Origin: JBOGCH01 sp051656645
GTDB lineage: Bacteria; Bacteroidota; Bacteroidia; Bacteroidales; Marinifilaceae
Assembly: GCA_051656645.1 (NCBI GenBank)
Contig: JBOGCH010000018.1
Span: 1 to 31,009, forward strand
Reading direction: 5' to 3'
DNA length: 31,009 nucleotides
Position 1 is the first letter of the stretch. Every line of letters starts with the position of its first letter. The position numbers and the translations under genes are program-made. Positions 17,431 to 28,200 of the stretch are shown in pieces. The notes beneath the pieces are model-generated. The model worked only from the letters and a program-made list of their open reading frames with translations. It was not told the DNA's origin and did not search any database.

Positions 17431-20400
17431 TTAAAAGTTCAACTTAATTCCCACTTTCACACTCTTAGGAGAAGCTACTTTTCCATAATCCACACCTTGA
17501 AGTACTCTATCGTATGAATAACTTACTTCAGGATCTAAACCTAAGTAATCTGTCCATGTAAATAAGTTCTCTCCAGTTACATAGAACATCATTCCATGGA
17601 AACCAAGTGTACGTTTATTTATCTCGTAACTTAAAGTAATATCCTTCATGCGGATAAAACTTCCATCTTCTATCCAACGAGAAGAAAAACGGCTATTCCC
17701 AACTTTGTCACCATATGATGCACGCGGAATATCAGTTTTTTGCCCTTCTACCATCCAACGACGTTGTACCGTATGCGATTGATTGGCAAAATCAGACATC
17801 GCCTCTGTAGTTTGACGAACTCCATTATAAATCTCATTTCCATAAGCATAACTAAAACTTGCACTAAGTCCTAGACCTTTCCAGCGCAAATTTGTATAGA
17901 AACCTCCATAGAAATCTGGTGTTGGATCTCCAATAGCCACACGGTCTTGATCATTAATTACTTGATCATTGTTAGCATCGTAGAATTTAATATCGCCGGC
18001 AACAAATCGACGTCCATTCTGAGCATAATAATTTGCGCTATTCGCTTCGTTCGTTGAAGTAAATACTTTTTCTGCTTTATGACCATAGAATTGATATGGA
18101 GATTCGCCAACTTTAGTAATCATTTGAAGTCCATTATCATACTTACTAACATATTCACTATCGCCTCCTAGTTTCATTACTTCCGATTTGTAGTGTGCTA
18201 TATTACCACCAACTGTCCATTTAAAATTCCCTTTTTGGAATAAATTAACCATTACATCTGCCTCAACTCCTCGTGTTCTAATCTCACCCACATTGTCAAA
18301 CACATTAAGTACACCTAAAGTTGGCGATGCCGTTCTAGAAACAATTAGATCCTTTGTTTTCTCTTCAAAAACATTAACAGAAATATCTAGTACACGTCCG
18401 ATGGTTGAAAAATCAACTCCCAAAGTAACATTCTGAACACGCTCAGGTTTTAAGAATGAATTTGGCACCATATTGCGGAAAACACCTACTACATCTCTTA
18501 CTGGTTCTGCTACATAGTAGTAACGTCCATATTTAGAAGAGAAACGGCTATTTCCTTGCTCACTATAAGCAGCACGCAATGTCAGGTCATTTAACGCATC
18601 CCAATTTTTGAATAAACTATTCTTCATTCTCCATCCAGTTTTGATTGCTGGGAACAGATATAATTTATTTCCATTACTACCATATGAAGAAGCGGCATCA
18701 GCTGTTATTGCAGCACCAATATACAACTGATTGTTTAGCATGTAGTCAAAATTAATAAAACCATTCATCCAACTCCATTTATCCATAACACCGGTAATGA
18801 TGCGAGAGTGCGCCGTTGATACATTTCCTAACGTTGTATAAAAGTCTGTTGGCGTATTTATTCCACTTGCATTATCAAGTTCTTTTTGAGAAGACATCAA
18901 TTGATAACCAACAACAAAGTTTAAATCATGTAATCCTCTAAAGTTTTTTGCATAAGATGTTTGCACACGCCCATAGTAGTTTAATCCCGATGCAACTCCC
19001 GAACGAACTGTATTTTCAGCCAAAGTATCTTGTAAAGGAGCAATAGCTTTTGATGTTTTACCAGGAATGAAGATATCCTCTTTAGTATGCGTGTAATACA
19101 AACCAAACGAGCCTTGTAGTAACCAATTCTTTGATATTTCGAAGTCAAATCCCATATTCACCAATACGTCATATGAACTGTTTTTCGCTTTAATATCCTC
19201 TGCTACTGCAGCTGGGTTACTAAACAAAAGCTCATGATCAACGGGAGTAAAACGCGGTAATTCTATGATACCTCCATTTTGATAAATCTGCTGGCGTACA
19301 CTTAAACAAGGAGCCTGATAAAATGAAGTCAAAACTGGGTTTGTATAGCGCGCAATACCTTGTTCGTGCAACTTCAAATCAGTAAAATTCAACGCTCCGG
19401 TTGCATTCATCTTCAATCGTTTAGAGAAATTGATGTTTGCATTTAAACGAGTATAATACTTAGATAAATTAGACTGTTTAATTACACCTTGATTTTGCTG
19501 AGTTCCCAATGTTAATACATATTTTGCAACAGCATCTCCCCCTTTTACTTTTAGTTGATTATCCGATTGTATTGCCATTCTATATATCTCATCCTGCCAC
19601 TTAGTATCGTTGCGATAAATTAATCCTCTCTTATCCTCTGGATCATCTAAAAGGAAAGGTAAGCGATCAACTAAATCATCTAAATTCGGATACTTATTTA
19701 CACCTATATCACCAATGTATGACTTGTATTGTGTAGCATTTAATAACGGTAAGCGTTTATCCATAAAAGCAATACCTTCAGTAGTATGGAATTCCACTTT
19801 GGTTTCCATATCCATCGCTTTATCTGTTTCAATTACCAAAACACCATTACTACCAATAGAGCCATAAATTAATGCATCAGCACCCTTTAATAAGGTCATT
19901 CTTTTTATCTCTTTATGAGCAACTGATGAGAATAAGCTCCTAGAAAAACCTGTAATTGCACTTGATCCATCAAGACCAGGCAAAAAAGGAACACCATCAA
20001 TAACAATTAACGGAGTATTTTCTCCCACAATGCTTCGAGTTCCACGCACATTCAAATATGCTCCTTCGCCAGGCATTCCACCTTTTGATGTTACTTGAAG
20101 ACCAGCTAATTTTCCGGAGAAAGCATTATCTGCTTGAGAATATCCAATTCCTAAATCCTGTTCCTCAAGCACCTGCTCAGCACTTACAAATTTATCAAAA
20201 TCCTTCCATCCGGTTACACCATCATATCCTTTAGCACTTGATAAAGAACCAGATGGCTGTAAATAAACATTTATATTATTACGTCGTAAAACCGAAACTC
20301 TACCGTTATTATGTTTATAAGCTGTAACTGATAATATGGCTCTATCATTTAGCAACTCAATCGTAAAACGTCCCAATGAGTCCGTCAATGCACCACGCTC

Positions 20401-20586
20401 AGCATCCATAGAGGATATCTGTGCATTGGGAATTGGTTGTCTAGTTTCATTAGAGTAAACTGTACCGTTTACAATGAAACGTTGTTTCTTTTGTGTAACA
20501 TCCTTTTCTTTGTCTTGCGCATAAACTGCTATAGACAAGAACATTACAGAAAGAAGTATATATAATCCCTTTAATTTCATTGTCAT
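17431..20586 (-). CDS. SusC/RagA-family outer-membrane transporter (SusC-2), diverged N-terminus
   Basis: TonB-dependent-receptor-type outer-membrane barrel of 1051 residues. The signal peptide ends at VYAQ (about residue 24). A carboxypeptidase-regulatory-like domain spans about 36-110. A plug domain follows, with LNVRGTRS, PLIVIDGVP and LLKGADALIYGSIGSNGVLVIET, the last a diverged form of the usual LKDASATAIYGSRGANGVI motif. A 22-strand barrel then ends in GIKLNF. The usual TonB box (MDEVVVTG-like) between the regulatory domain and plug is not seen: residues 105-150 read INVYLQPSGS, then a Gly/Asp-rich linker. It is paired with SusD-2 directly downstream. The start may be the ATG at 20586 or at 20580. 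It lies 5 bp after the preceding FAS1 gene. Confidence 0.92.
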   Translation of the reverse strand: MTMKLKGLYILLSVMFLSIAVYAQDKEKDVTQKKQRFIVNGTVYSNETRQPIPNAQISSMDAERGALTDSLGRFTIELLNDRAILSVTAYKHNNGRVSVLRRNNINVYLQPSGSLSSAKGYDGVTGWKDFDKFVSAEQVLEEQDLGIGYSQADNAFSGKLAGLQVTSKGGMPGEGAYLNVRGTRSIVGENTPLIVIDGVPFLPGLDGSSAITGFSRSLFSSVAHKEIKRMTLLKGADALIYGSIGSNGVLVIETDKAMDMETKVEFHTTEGIAFMDKRLPLLNATQYKSYIGDIGVNKYPNLDDLVDRLPFLLDDPEDKRGLIYRNDTKWQDEIYRMAIQSDNQLKVKGGDAVAKYVLTLGTQQNQGVIKQSNLSKYYTRLNANINFSKRLKMNATGALNFTDLKLHEQGIARYTNPVLTSFYQAPCLSVRQQIYQNGGIIELPRFTPVDHELLFSNPAAVAEDIKAKNSSYDVLVNMGFDFEISKNWLLQGSFGLYYTHTKEDIFIPGKTSKAIAPLQDTLAENTVRSGVASGLNYYGRVQTSYAKNFRGLHDLNFVVGYQLMSSQKELDNASGINTPTDFYTTLGNVSTAHSRIITGVMDKWSWMNGFINFDYMLNNQLYIGAAITADAASSYGSNGNKLYLFPAIKTGWRMKNSLFKNWDALNDLTLRAAYSEQGNSRFSSKYGRYYYVAEPVRDVVGVFRNMVPNSFLKPERVQNVTLGVDFSTIGRVLDISVNVFEEKTKDLIVSRTASPTLGVLNVFDNVGEIRTRGVEADVMVNLFQKGNFKWTVGGNIAHYKSEVMKLGGDSEYVSKYDNGLQMITKVGESPYQFYGHKAEKVFTSTNEANSANYYAQNGRRFVAGDIKFYDANNDQVINDQDRVAIGDPTPDFYGGFYTNLRWKGLGLSASFSYAYGNEIYNGVRQTTEAMSDFANQSHTVQRRWMVEGQKTDIPRASYGDKVGNSRFSSRWIEDGSFIRMKDITLSYEINKRTLGFHGMMFYVTGENLFTWTDYLGLDPEVSYSYDRVLQGVDYGKVASPKSVKVGIKLNF

Positions 20587-20591
20587 ATTTT

Positions 20592-22097
20592 TTAATAGTT
20601 ATCGTCCCCTACAGCGCTAAAACGTAAACGCTTAACAGCAAAATCCGACGAAGATGTTGATTCAATCCTAATTGATGGTGAATGATAACCCATATGTACT
20701 GGGATTACTAATGTATCAATCATTTTAGGATAAGTTGTATACTCAAAATCACTTAGTGATCCGGTTGGGAAAACCTCACTTTTGTTTTTATGATATCGTT
20801 GAACCTCACCGTTAATCTGGATTTTAGTACTTGAAGTGTTATATCCATACCATTGTCCATATACTTCATAAGTTCCAGGAAGTAATTTAATTTTTACCGG
20901 ATTAGCATATTTATCTCTGGCAATAGGGTTAAACTCTATATAAGTACCCGTATTTCCACCAACACGTAGGAATGGCGATCCCTTATCACTAAACTCAACA
21001 AATTTTGTTGCATTTGTAATCAAGAAAGTATCCAATGCCTCTTTCTCCATCTGAGCAAAATAAAGTGGCCATGTTTCAATATTAGTCATGAACAACGAAC
21101 GAGGGAAATATAGACTCTCAAAATCATATACAATTCCATTACTACATTCCTTGTATTCTGTTTGAACAATCTGCTTCGTTGGACGTATTTCAGCACCAAA
21201 TAAAGAGTAGAATTTCTTAACAGATGTATAATCTACACGTTTTCCACTTAAAACAGATGCCTTCATCATCCACTGCATACAAACAACTGTATCCTCTGTA
21301 GTAATTGGACGCTTTATACCTTCCATGTATTCTTGCATAACTTTCAAAGCTTCCTCGATCACAGTATTAGAAGGTAAGCAAAGCGTATATACAGCAGCTT
21401 CATCGTTCAAATCCAGCCCTTTAAGGAGAGTATTCTTAATATCAAAAACTGAGTCATAGATGGTTTGTCCAACATTGTCTACACCAATCGGAAAACTTAG
21501 ATCCGGACGAAATATGGTATCATTACGTCTATACAATGTATCACGAAATATTGAATACTCTTCACCACTTTCATCAAGATACTCTGCTAAATTTTTAAGA
21601 GGTTTCAAGATATTCGTCATTTCATGTATAACACCATTTTTACAAGCAATGTCATAACTCTTTACCTGAATATCATTTAAATAATAATTATTATTTCTGT
21701 ATCTCAATGAAAGTACCTTTCCTGCTAATGTTGTTACAGCAGATCGTCCCGATAATTTTGTTTTAAATAGCGGTAAACTATTCATATGGTTTTTAACAAA
21801 GCGCTTCAAGTCTGGACCTTCAAGATTAAAGTTCTCATCAGAGATTAAATCATTAGAAGGAGCCCAAACGGTAAGCATTCTATCGCTTCCAAGTGCCAAA
21901 TCATAGCCTGAGCGCTCAACCATATCAACAAATTTGGAATAACGTTTAGGCATTGCCTTTAGGGTTTCCATAATATTCATTGAAGCAGCGGCACAACGCT
22001 CATCTTCTTCATAACCAAAGTGGTTATCCCAACTCTTCTCACAACCAATGAGAAGAGTTAGTAGTAAACCAGATAATATTAGTAATCTTTTCTTCAT
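20592..22097 (-). CDS. Fasciclin (FAS1) domain lipoprotein with C-terminal beta domain
   Basis: Predicted surface lipoprotein of 501 residues; lipobox LIGC (Cys19) followed by EKSWD. FAS1 unit 1 (about 40-168) has the adhesion-type stretch LTVWAPSNDL and closes with NGVIHEMTNILKP. Unit 2 (about 168-345) is more diverged and closes with NGIVYDFESLYFP. The last about 150 residues form a beta-rich module (PGTYEVYGQWYGY to VKRLRFSAVG) that resembles a carbohydrate-binding type sandwich. It matches the C-terminus of the 515-residue protein encoded just upstream, so the two are probably paralogues. FAS1 domains mediate protein or glycan adhesion in other organisms; the partner here is unknown. No catalytic motif is visible. 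Confidence 0.82.
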   Translation of the reverse strand: MKKRLLILSGLLLTLLIGCEKSWDNHFGYEEDERCAAASMNIMETLKAMPKRYSKFVDMVERSGYDLALGSDRMLTVWAPSNDLISDENFNLEGPDLKRFVKNHMNSLPLFKTKLSGRSAVTTLAGKVLSLRYRNNNYYLNDIQVKSYDIACKNGVIHEMTNILKPLKNLAEYLDESGEEYSIFRDTLYRRNDTIFRPDLSFPIGVDNVGQTIYDSVFDIKNTLLKGLDLNDEAAVYTLCLPSNTVIEEALKVMQEYMEGIKRPITTEDTVVCMQWMMKASVLSGKRVDYTSVKKFYSLFGAEIRPTKQIVQTEYKECSNGIVYDFESLYFPRSLFMTNIETWPLYFAQMEKEALDTFLITNATKFVEFSDKGSPFLRVGGNTGTYIEFNPIARDKYANPVKIKLLPGTYEVYGQWYGYNTSSTKIQINGEVQRYHKNKSEVFPTGSLSDFEYTTYPKMIDTLVIPVHMGYHSPSIRIESTSSSDFAVKRLRFSAVGDDNY

Positions 22098-22107
22098 AAT
22101 TCAATCA

Positions 22108-23655
22108 TTATTTCTTTTCAACTGGAGTAAAGATCAATCGGTCAAATCCTAAACCACCTGCAGCAACTTGTCTAAAACGGAAAATGTGCTCTGACAATTC
22201 TTTAAAATCAAATTCTCCTAAGTTTATTGTTCCTCCTGTTCCTACTTTATGGTTAATTACAGGTCCAAATTTCTGATCGTCTATATACAACTGGCAACTT
22301 CCAGCCTCATTACCTGCAATAACATTCCATTGCCACTTCACAATCTCAATCTTATATTTTCCAGGTATAATCATTGGAATATCAAACTCTATGTAGCCTA
22401 TATCTCCTAAATAACAATGAATATAATCATCATGAGAAAAACGATCCCAGTCAATATCTTCATTTCTATAAGTTACAACAGCTACTTCCTGTGGAATACT
22501 TTTCCATCTTATATTTGGCAATTGTTCTGTAAAAGTGTAAAACTCCATCGGATCCTGATTTTTCACTTTGGGTGTTCTATAAAACGGTATTGCTTCGAAC
22601 TCCTTCCCTGTAGTAAACTCATGCTCAAAAGCAAACGCTATTGGAGCAGCAACGTCCATTAATTTATCCACACGATGATAATATCCATTATTTGCCAAAT
22701 AATCACGCTTATCTTCGACCATTGAAACTGAATCTAAATGCGGATTAATATAGGTTTCCAATCCTACATCGTACATTGTTAGGAACTGACCTATCGCACA
22801 AGTCTGGAAGTTCTTTCCTTTTTGTCCTACATCAAATGAAACCATCGACATATAGTCATAACTTCCCGGCACAATATGATAAGCAACAAACATATGAAAC
22901 TCCGAACGCTTATTGGTTGGATCTCCAGGATACTTATTTTTTAGATCATCCAAACTATAAATACCGTACTGAGCAAATGTTTCATCACTAACTGCAAATA
23001 CAGTCTTGTAATCACGAACCTGAATTTTATTGATAATAGTATCTCTCCGCGATAAATAGTGCTCATATCCACACTCTTTAAATGCTGCAACTAAAATTGT
23101 ATAATCTCCGGCATCTTCCAAAAGCTCTTTTACTGTATATAAAGGAGGCTCAAGTACATCTACCAACTCATGAATAACACCGTTAATTACCTCGATATCA
23201 CGGTTTGCTATCTCATTTCCGTTTATCGTTTTATTCTCACCGCTCAACTCAGCAATTAAATAATCTCCAGAACATGTTTTATCCGTAAGCTGTCCACCAA
23301 GTGCTCCATATGAATAGGGTACACCAGGAACTATATGGTAGCGAACAATATTTGCCGCCTCAGTTTCAGTTATGTCATCAATACTACTCCATTGAGTATT
23401 CTTTTTCAAATAACGTTCAACTCCAGCATTCCTAACAGCAAAGCAGGTAAACTGTGTATTAACATTCAATGCATTATAATGGTCTGCCTTTTTCAATAAT
23501 TCTACCCATAAAGAGTAGTCTCGCTGATTCTCAAGATAAATACCAATTGGTTGCTCCGAATATGCAGCAAATTCCTCTTTCGAATGCGGATCCTCACACC
23601 CAACACCCAAAAATAATGCTAGTAATATTATTAGTGAATTTTGTAATATTTTCAT
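22108..23655 (-). CDS. Fasciclin (FAS1) domain lipoprotein with C-terminal beta domain, paralogue
   Basis: Predicted surface lipoprotein of 515 residues; lipobox LGVGC (Cys20) followed by EDPHSKEE. FAS1 unit 1 (about 26-168) contains FTCFAVRNAGVERYL and VRYHIVPGVPYSYGAL, and closes with NGVIHELVDVLEP. Unit 2 (about 168-335) contains KTVFAVSDETFAQYG and VAYHIVPGSYDYMSM, and closes with NGYYHRVDKLMDV. The C-terminal module (about 360-515) ends in GGLGFDRLIFTPVE, a form often seen in CBM-like beta sandwiches. Of the three FAS1 proteins here it has the clearest FAS1 signatures. It lies between SusD-1 and the second FAS1 gene with 10-bp gaps, so it is likely co-produced with SusC-1/SusD-1. An adhesion or accessory ligand-binding role is inferred from domain type. 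Confidence 0.85.
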   Translation of the reverse strand: MKILQNSLIILLALFLGVGCEDPHSKEEFAAYSEQPIGIYLENQRDYSLWVELLKKADHYNALNVNTQFTCFAVRNAGVERYLKKNTQWSSIDDITETEAANIVRYHIVPGVPYSYGALGGQLTDKTCSGDYLIAELSGENKTINGNEIANRDIEVINGVIHELVDVLEPPLYTVKELLEDAGDYTILVAAFKECGYEHYLSRRDTIINKIQVRDYKTVFAVSDETFAQYGIYSLDDLKNKYPGDPTNKRSEFHMFVAYHIVPGSYDYMSMVSFDVGQKGKNFQTCAIGQFLTMYDVGLETYINPHLDSVSMVEDKRDYLANNGYYHRVDKLMDVAAPIAFAFEHEFTTGKEFEAIPFYRTPKVKNQDPMEFYTFTEQLPNIRWKSIPQEVAVVTYRNEDIDWDRFSHDDYIHCYLGDIGYIEFDIPMIIPGKYKIEIVKWQWNVIAGNEAGSCQLYIDDQKFGPVINHKVGTGGTINLGEFDFKELSEHIFRFRQVAAGGLGFDRLIFTPVEKK

Positions 23656-23665
23656 AGTTATACCA

Positions 23666-25210
23666 TTATTTTATATCATCACTATATTTCTTATAGAAAG
23701 GATTTTGTGTTAGAATGCCTTTACCCGCTCTTATCTCATTCTCATGAATTGGCAAATAGTGACTATAAGGATTGTCCAACTCAAAATTCTTAATTGGGCG
23801 TTTCTTAGCTGGAACGTATGGCAATACTTTTTCCTTCATAAAACGTAGATACTTATAATTATCGCGTTTCGCTAGTCGTAAAATTGTATACCAAGTTCTA
23901 CCTTCACCAATAAATTCTTTTAAACGTTCATCTGCAATCATATTAATAGCGTCAAGCTCGTTAGTTGGCACAGAAAGTTTTGTCTTAATACCAGCTCTCT
24001 TTCTTATAGTGTTATCCAATAACTCACATGCAGCAACATAGTTACCTTCTCCCTGCATGATCATTGCTTCAGCACGAATAAAAAGAATATCAGCATAGCG
24101 ATAGAATACGAAATTTGGCGATCTCTCATTATCTCCGCGTGTAGCACCTTTATTGGTTCCTCCTTCATAATTTTTTGTTCCACCCCATTTCCACAATTTT
24201 CTCACATCATCAGTATAACCTTGATTAAGTCCTCGTACATCAATCTCTCCTTGTCCTAAGCTAGCAAACATATCACGAGTATAGTCACTTACAACATAAC
24301 GTCCATTACCACCCCAAAACCAAGAATACAAATTGTTTCTCTGATTTGCAATCTTATGGTCATATTGAAGTTCAAAGATACTTTCGACTGAATTTCCAGG
24401 GTAATAAATAGAAATCCATTCTTTATTTTCAACAAGCTCAAACGCGCCTGTATCAATCATATCACAACATGCAATGGCTTTTTCATAATCCTCTAACCAC
24501 AGATTAATATCTGCCATCAAAGCCCAAAATGCCCAACTAGTTGCACGGCCCTTACTCATCCAAGGTGTTTCATATCCTGGCTTACACTTATAAACATAAG
24601 TTTCTAAATCCTTTAAAATTTCACGCAATATTACATCTCCATCTGTTTTCTCTATAGCAAATTCCATCGAGTCGTCAGAGTATGGATCTCGCACAAATGG
24701 TACATCTTTAAACGTACGCACCAAATAAAAATAAAATAGAGAACGTACAAATACAGCCTCCGCAATATAGGAGTTCAACAAAGGTTCATTCAGAGTTACA
24801 TCATATTTCAAAGCAGTTGGACCAAACTTAATTACAGCATTTGCATAACCAATTCCCTTATAAAGGTTTGAATAGTTGCACAACTGATTATCCGGCATTA
24901 AATTAAGCTCTTTTAGCATTCGCTCTGCCTCTTCCTGACTTCCTTGATTTCCCAAGTGGTCGTTACCAAACACCATTCCATTCCCAAGTAGTTCTCCCCA
25001 CAAAAGCATGTAATGCATTGAACTTCTCAACTGTAAATAGGAAGCTGTCAATACACCTTCTACCTCCTCCTTTGTTTGCCAGAAAGTTTTACTAGTCTGT
25101 ACTCCCGTAGGGTCAATATCAAGCCAATCATTACAGCCTGTCGGTACTCCAAGTACTACTGCACCTAGAAGTAAACCTGCAATCTTAGATTTTATATTTT
25201 TTATACTCAT
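23666..25210 (-). CDS. SusD/RagB-family surface lipoprotein (SusD-1)
   Basis: Ligand-binding lid of the first SusC transporter. The product has 514 residues from the ATG at 25210; the open frame extends one codon further to a GTG, but ATG is preferred. The lipoprotein signal ends at VPTGC (Cys26), followed by NDWLDIDPTGVQTSKTFW, the classical SusD opening (CxDxLDxxP). Helical TPR-like repeats follow. The family markers YADILFIRAEAMIMQGEG and ERLKEFIGEGRTWYTILRLAKR are both present, and the C-terminus has the HYLPIHENEI segment typical of the family (LxPIPxxEI). Length is normal. It lies 8-12 bp after SusC-1. The substrate is unknown. Confidence 0.95.
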   Translation of the reverse strand: MSIKNIKSKIAGLLLGAVVLGVPTGCNDWLDIDPTGVQTSKTFWQTKEEVEGVLTASYLQLRSSMHYMLLWGELLGNGMVFGNDHLGNQGSQEEAERMLKELNLMPDNQLCNYSNLYKGIGYANAVIKFGPTALKYDVTLNEPLLNSYIAEAVFVRSLFYFYLVRTFKDVPFVRDPYSDDSMEFAIEKTDGDVILREILKDLETYVYKCKPGYETPWMSKGRATSWAFWALMADINLWLEDYEKAIACCDMIDTGAFELVENKEWISIYYPGNSVESIFELQYDHKIANQRNNLYSWFWGGNGRYVVSDYTRDMFASLGQGEIDVRGLNQGYTDDVRKLWKWGGTKNYEGGTNKGATRGDNERSPNFVFYRYADILFIRAEAMIMQGEGNYVAACELLDNTIRKRAGIKTKLSVPTNELDAINMIADERLKEFIGEGRTWYTILRLAKRDNYKYLRFMKEKVLPYVPAKKRPIKNFELDNPYSHYLPIHENEIRAGKGILTQNPFYKKYSDDIK

Positions 25211-25221
25211 CACTTATCCTA

Positions 25222-28200
25222 CTAAAAATTAACTGATATCGAAAATGCAAAGCGTCTTGAACGAGGTGACATACTGTTATCCTCGGCCAAATTGTGGAAT
25301 CCACCCGGTATACCTACCTCCGGATCCTGACCTTTGTATGAGGTAAATGTAAATGGATCATAACAAGTTAAGACTGTACGTATTCCGTTTAAACCTAAGG
25401 ATTGAACAAAACGTTTTGGGAAACGATAAGTCAATGTTATATCTTTAATTTTTGCAAAAGATGCATTCTCAACAAATCTATTCGATCCTAACGAGTTATA
25501 ATTGGTTCCCCATAGCGCTCTTGGAATATCTGTATCATCACCTTCATATCTCCAACGTCTTAATACAGCTCCTGACTGATTGCTTGCATTACTCATACCT
25601 TCCGTGTTATGACGAGTACGGTTAATTACGCTCTGACCAATACGGAAATGGAAGGATGTCCTTAACGATAACGCTTTATAAGATACTTGAGCAAATCCCC
25701 CACCATTAAGGATAGGCATTGAATTCCCTAAATAAATGATGTCATATTTATCAATAACACCGTCATAATTTAGGTCTCTATATTTCGCATCTCCTGGACG
25801 CTGTCTATGAGTTCCGTTAATGTGCGTAATTACATTATTTCCCTCAACATCTTTTATTACGTTTCCATTGCGGTCTCTAGCAACTGTCTCATCAATGTTT
25901 TGATAAACACCCTGATAATCAAATCCATAAAATGCTCCTAATGGTCTTCCTTCTACAATCTTGTTTGCATAAGCTCCATTGGCAATTGTTGGTTTTTGAT
26001 ATTCTAAACTTGCCGGTAAATCCAACACTACGTTTCTGTTTCGTGAAACATTGACACGGAAAGTACAATTCCACGGAGAATTACTAATCAAGTTATTTAA
26101 TTGGATAGAAGACTCCCATCCTCTATTCTCAATTTGACCATCATTAAACCAAGCAATTGTTGAGAACCCAGAAGACGATGGAACGCTCATATTCTGTTGC
26201 AATAAATCCTTAGTTGTTTTGATATAGTAGTTCAAATCAACTGTTAATTTATGATTAAAGAACGCACCAAAGTATGAAACATTAAATGTGTAAACCTTTT
26301 CCCAATCCACATTATCTAATTGCACTGAAGTTGGTACCATGGCTCCCATATCCATATATTCCTGATCCAAAGCTTGGAAAATTCCTGCATAGGTTGTACT
26401 TCCTGAAGGTCCTCTAAGAGTATATCCGTAATTAGATCTTAATGTAAATTCGTTTATCCAAGAAATATTCTTCATAAAAGGCTCTTTCTCCACACGATAA
26501 TTCACCCCTATAGCCGGTGAAACACCCCAACGAGCATTACGCCCTGAGCTCGAGTTTCCATCACTTCTTGCATTAATATCAAAGTTATATTTTCCATCAT
26601 AACTATACTGGAATGCACCCGCTACCGACAGAGCTCTGTATTCAGAAGACGAACCACCCATTCCACGAATGATTCCTCCGACAGATGGATCACTTAATGC
26701 TAATCCTGCATTTCCGGAACTTGTTGTATTAATAGCTCCATTATTATTATTCTGCATATCTCCTCTAACCGAGAAGTTAAACGAACTCTTCTTAATATTC
26801 AAGGAATATCTTGCATTTGCTGCAACATAAAGATTCATTCCATAATTACGACTTTCAGTACTCTTGTTGTAGTCCCCACTTGTCCATATAGGTCTAATTA
26901 CCGAAGCTGGAAGAAAACCTTTCGAGTGATTACTGTCAAAGTTCATTGAAACAACACCATCAATATGGAATCGCTTAAACGGATTATAGAACAAGTTAAA
27001 GTTAATTTTCGCATTACGATTATTAAACTTACTATATGAATCCTTTGCCATTGCAATTGGATGCTCTCCTCGTCCCTGGATACAATCATCAGGTTGAAGG
27101 AAATATTCACTTGTCATTACCCCATTCTCATCCAAAATAAATGGACTTAAGTTAGGCATCTTTGAAAGCGCTAATCCACGTGCATTACCAACATTCGAAT
27201 GACGTAAACCATCAGCATAAGAGAATGTTGTTGACACTTTAAATTTAGTCGAAAAGTTGTAATTTAAATTTAAGTTTGCAGTAATACGTTTAAACTCCTC
27301 ACCAACAGTGGTACCTATTTCATTCAAGTAACTTGCAGAGAAACGATAAGTTGTTTTTTCTCCACCGCCACCCATAGAAAAGTTTGTCTCTGAGGTGATA
27401 GGGGTACGTCTAATATAATCTAACCAGTCAACATCTTGATTAAACTCACGGAAATAAACATATGTTGGATCATATAAAATATCCGGATATTTCTTCAATA
27501 AGTTGATACTACTTGTGCTAAACTCATCATCACGAACTCTATTCCAAATTGCATCTTGCATTAATGTCACGTATTCCTTTCCATTCAACATTGGGATACG
27601 CTTTGGCTCTATATTGGTATTGAAGCGTTGTGACACTTCAAAAGTAGGTTTACCAACCTCTCCTTTTTTAGTAGTCACTAACAGTACACCATTACTAGCT
27701 CGTGCACCCCATGCTGAAGTTGCCGCAGCATCTTTTAATACAGTAATAAACTGGATATCGTTAGGCGAAATATTCAATAAGGATCCAAAATCATCTTCAT
27801 TTGCTGTCGCAAAGTCAAAACTTTCATCTGCTTTTATATCTTGAGGGATACCATCAATAACAATCAATGGTTCGTTATTCCCTGTTAAAGAAGCTGTACC
27901 ACGAATACGTATTGACATTTTACTACCCGGTGCTCCTGAAGAAGCAACCATATCCACGTTAGCTAACTTTCCTTGTAACATATCCTCAACTGAAGTTACT
28001 GCCATATCTTGGAAATCATCCAGATTTACACGTTCTTGCGAACCGGACAACAACTTAGTATCCATACCCATCCCGTTACGCTCGATAGCCTTCTCTGTAA
28101 CAGTAACTTCATCCATTTGGAAAGAATCGTCTACAAGAACAGCATTGATAACCTTTTGGCCTTTGTATTTTATTGTTTGCGTTTTATAACCAATAAATGA

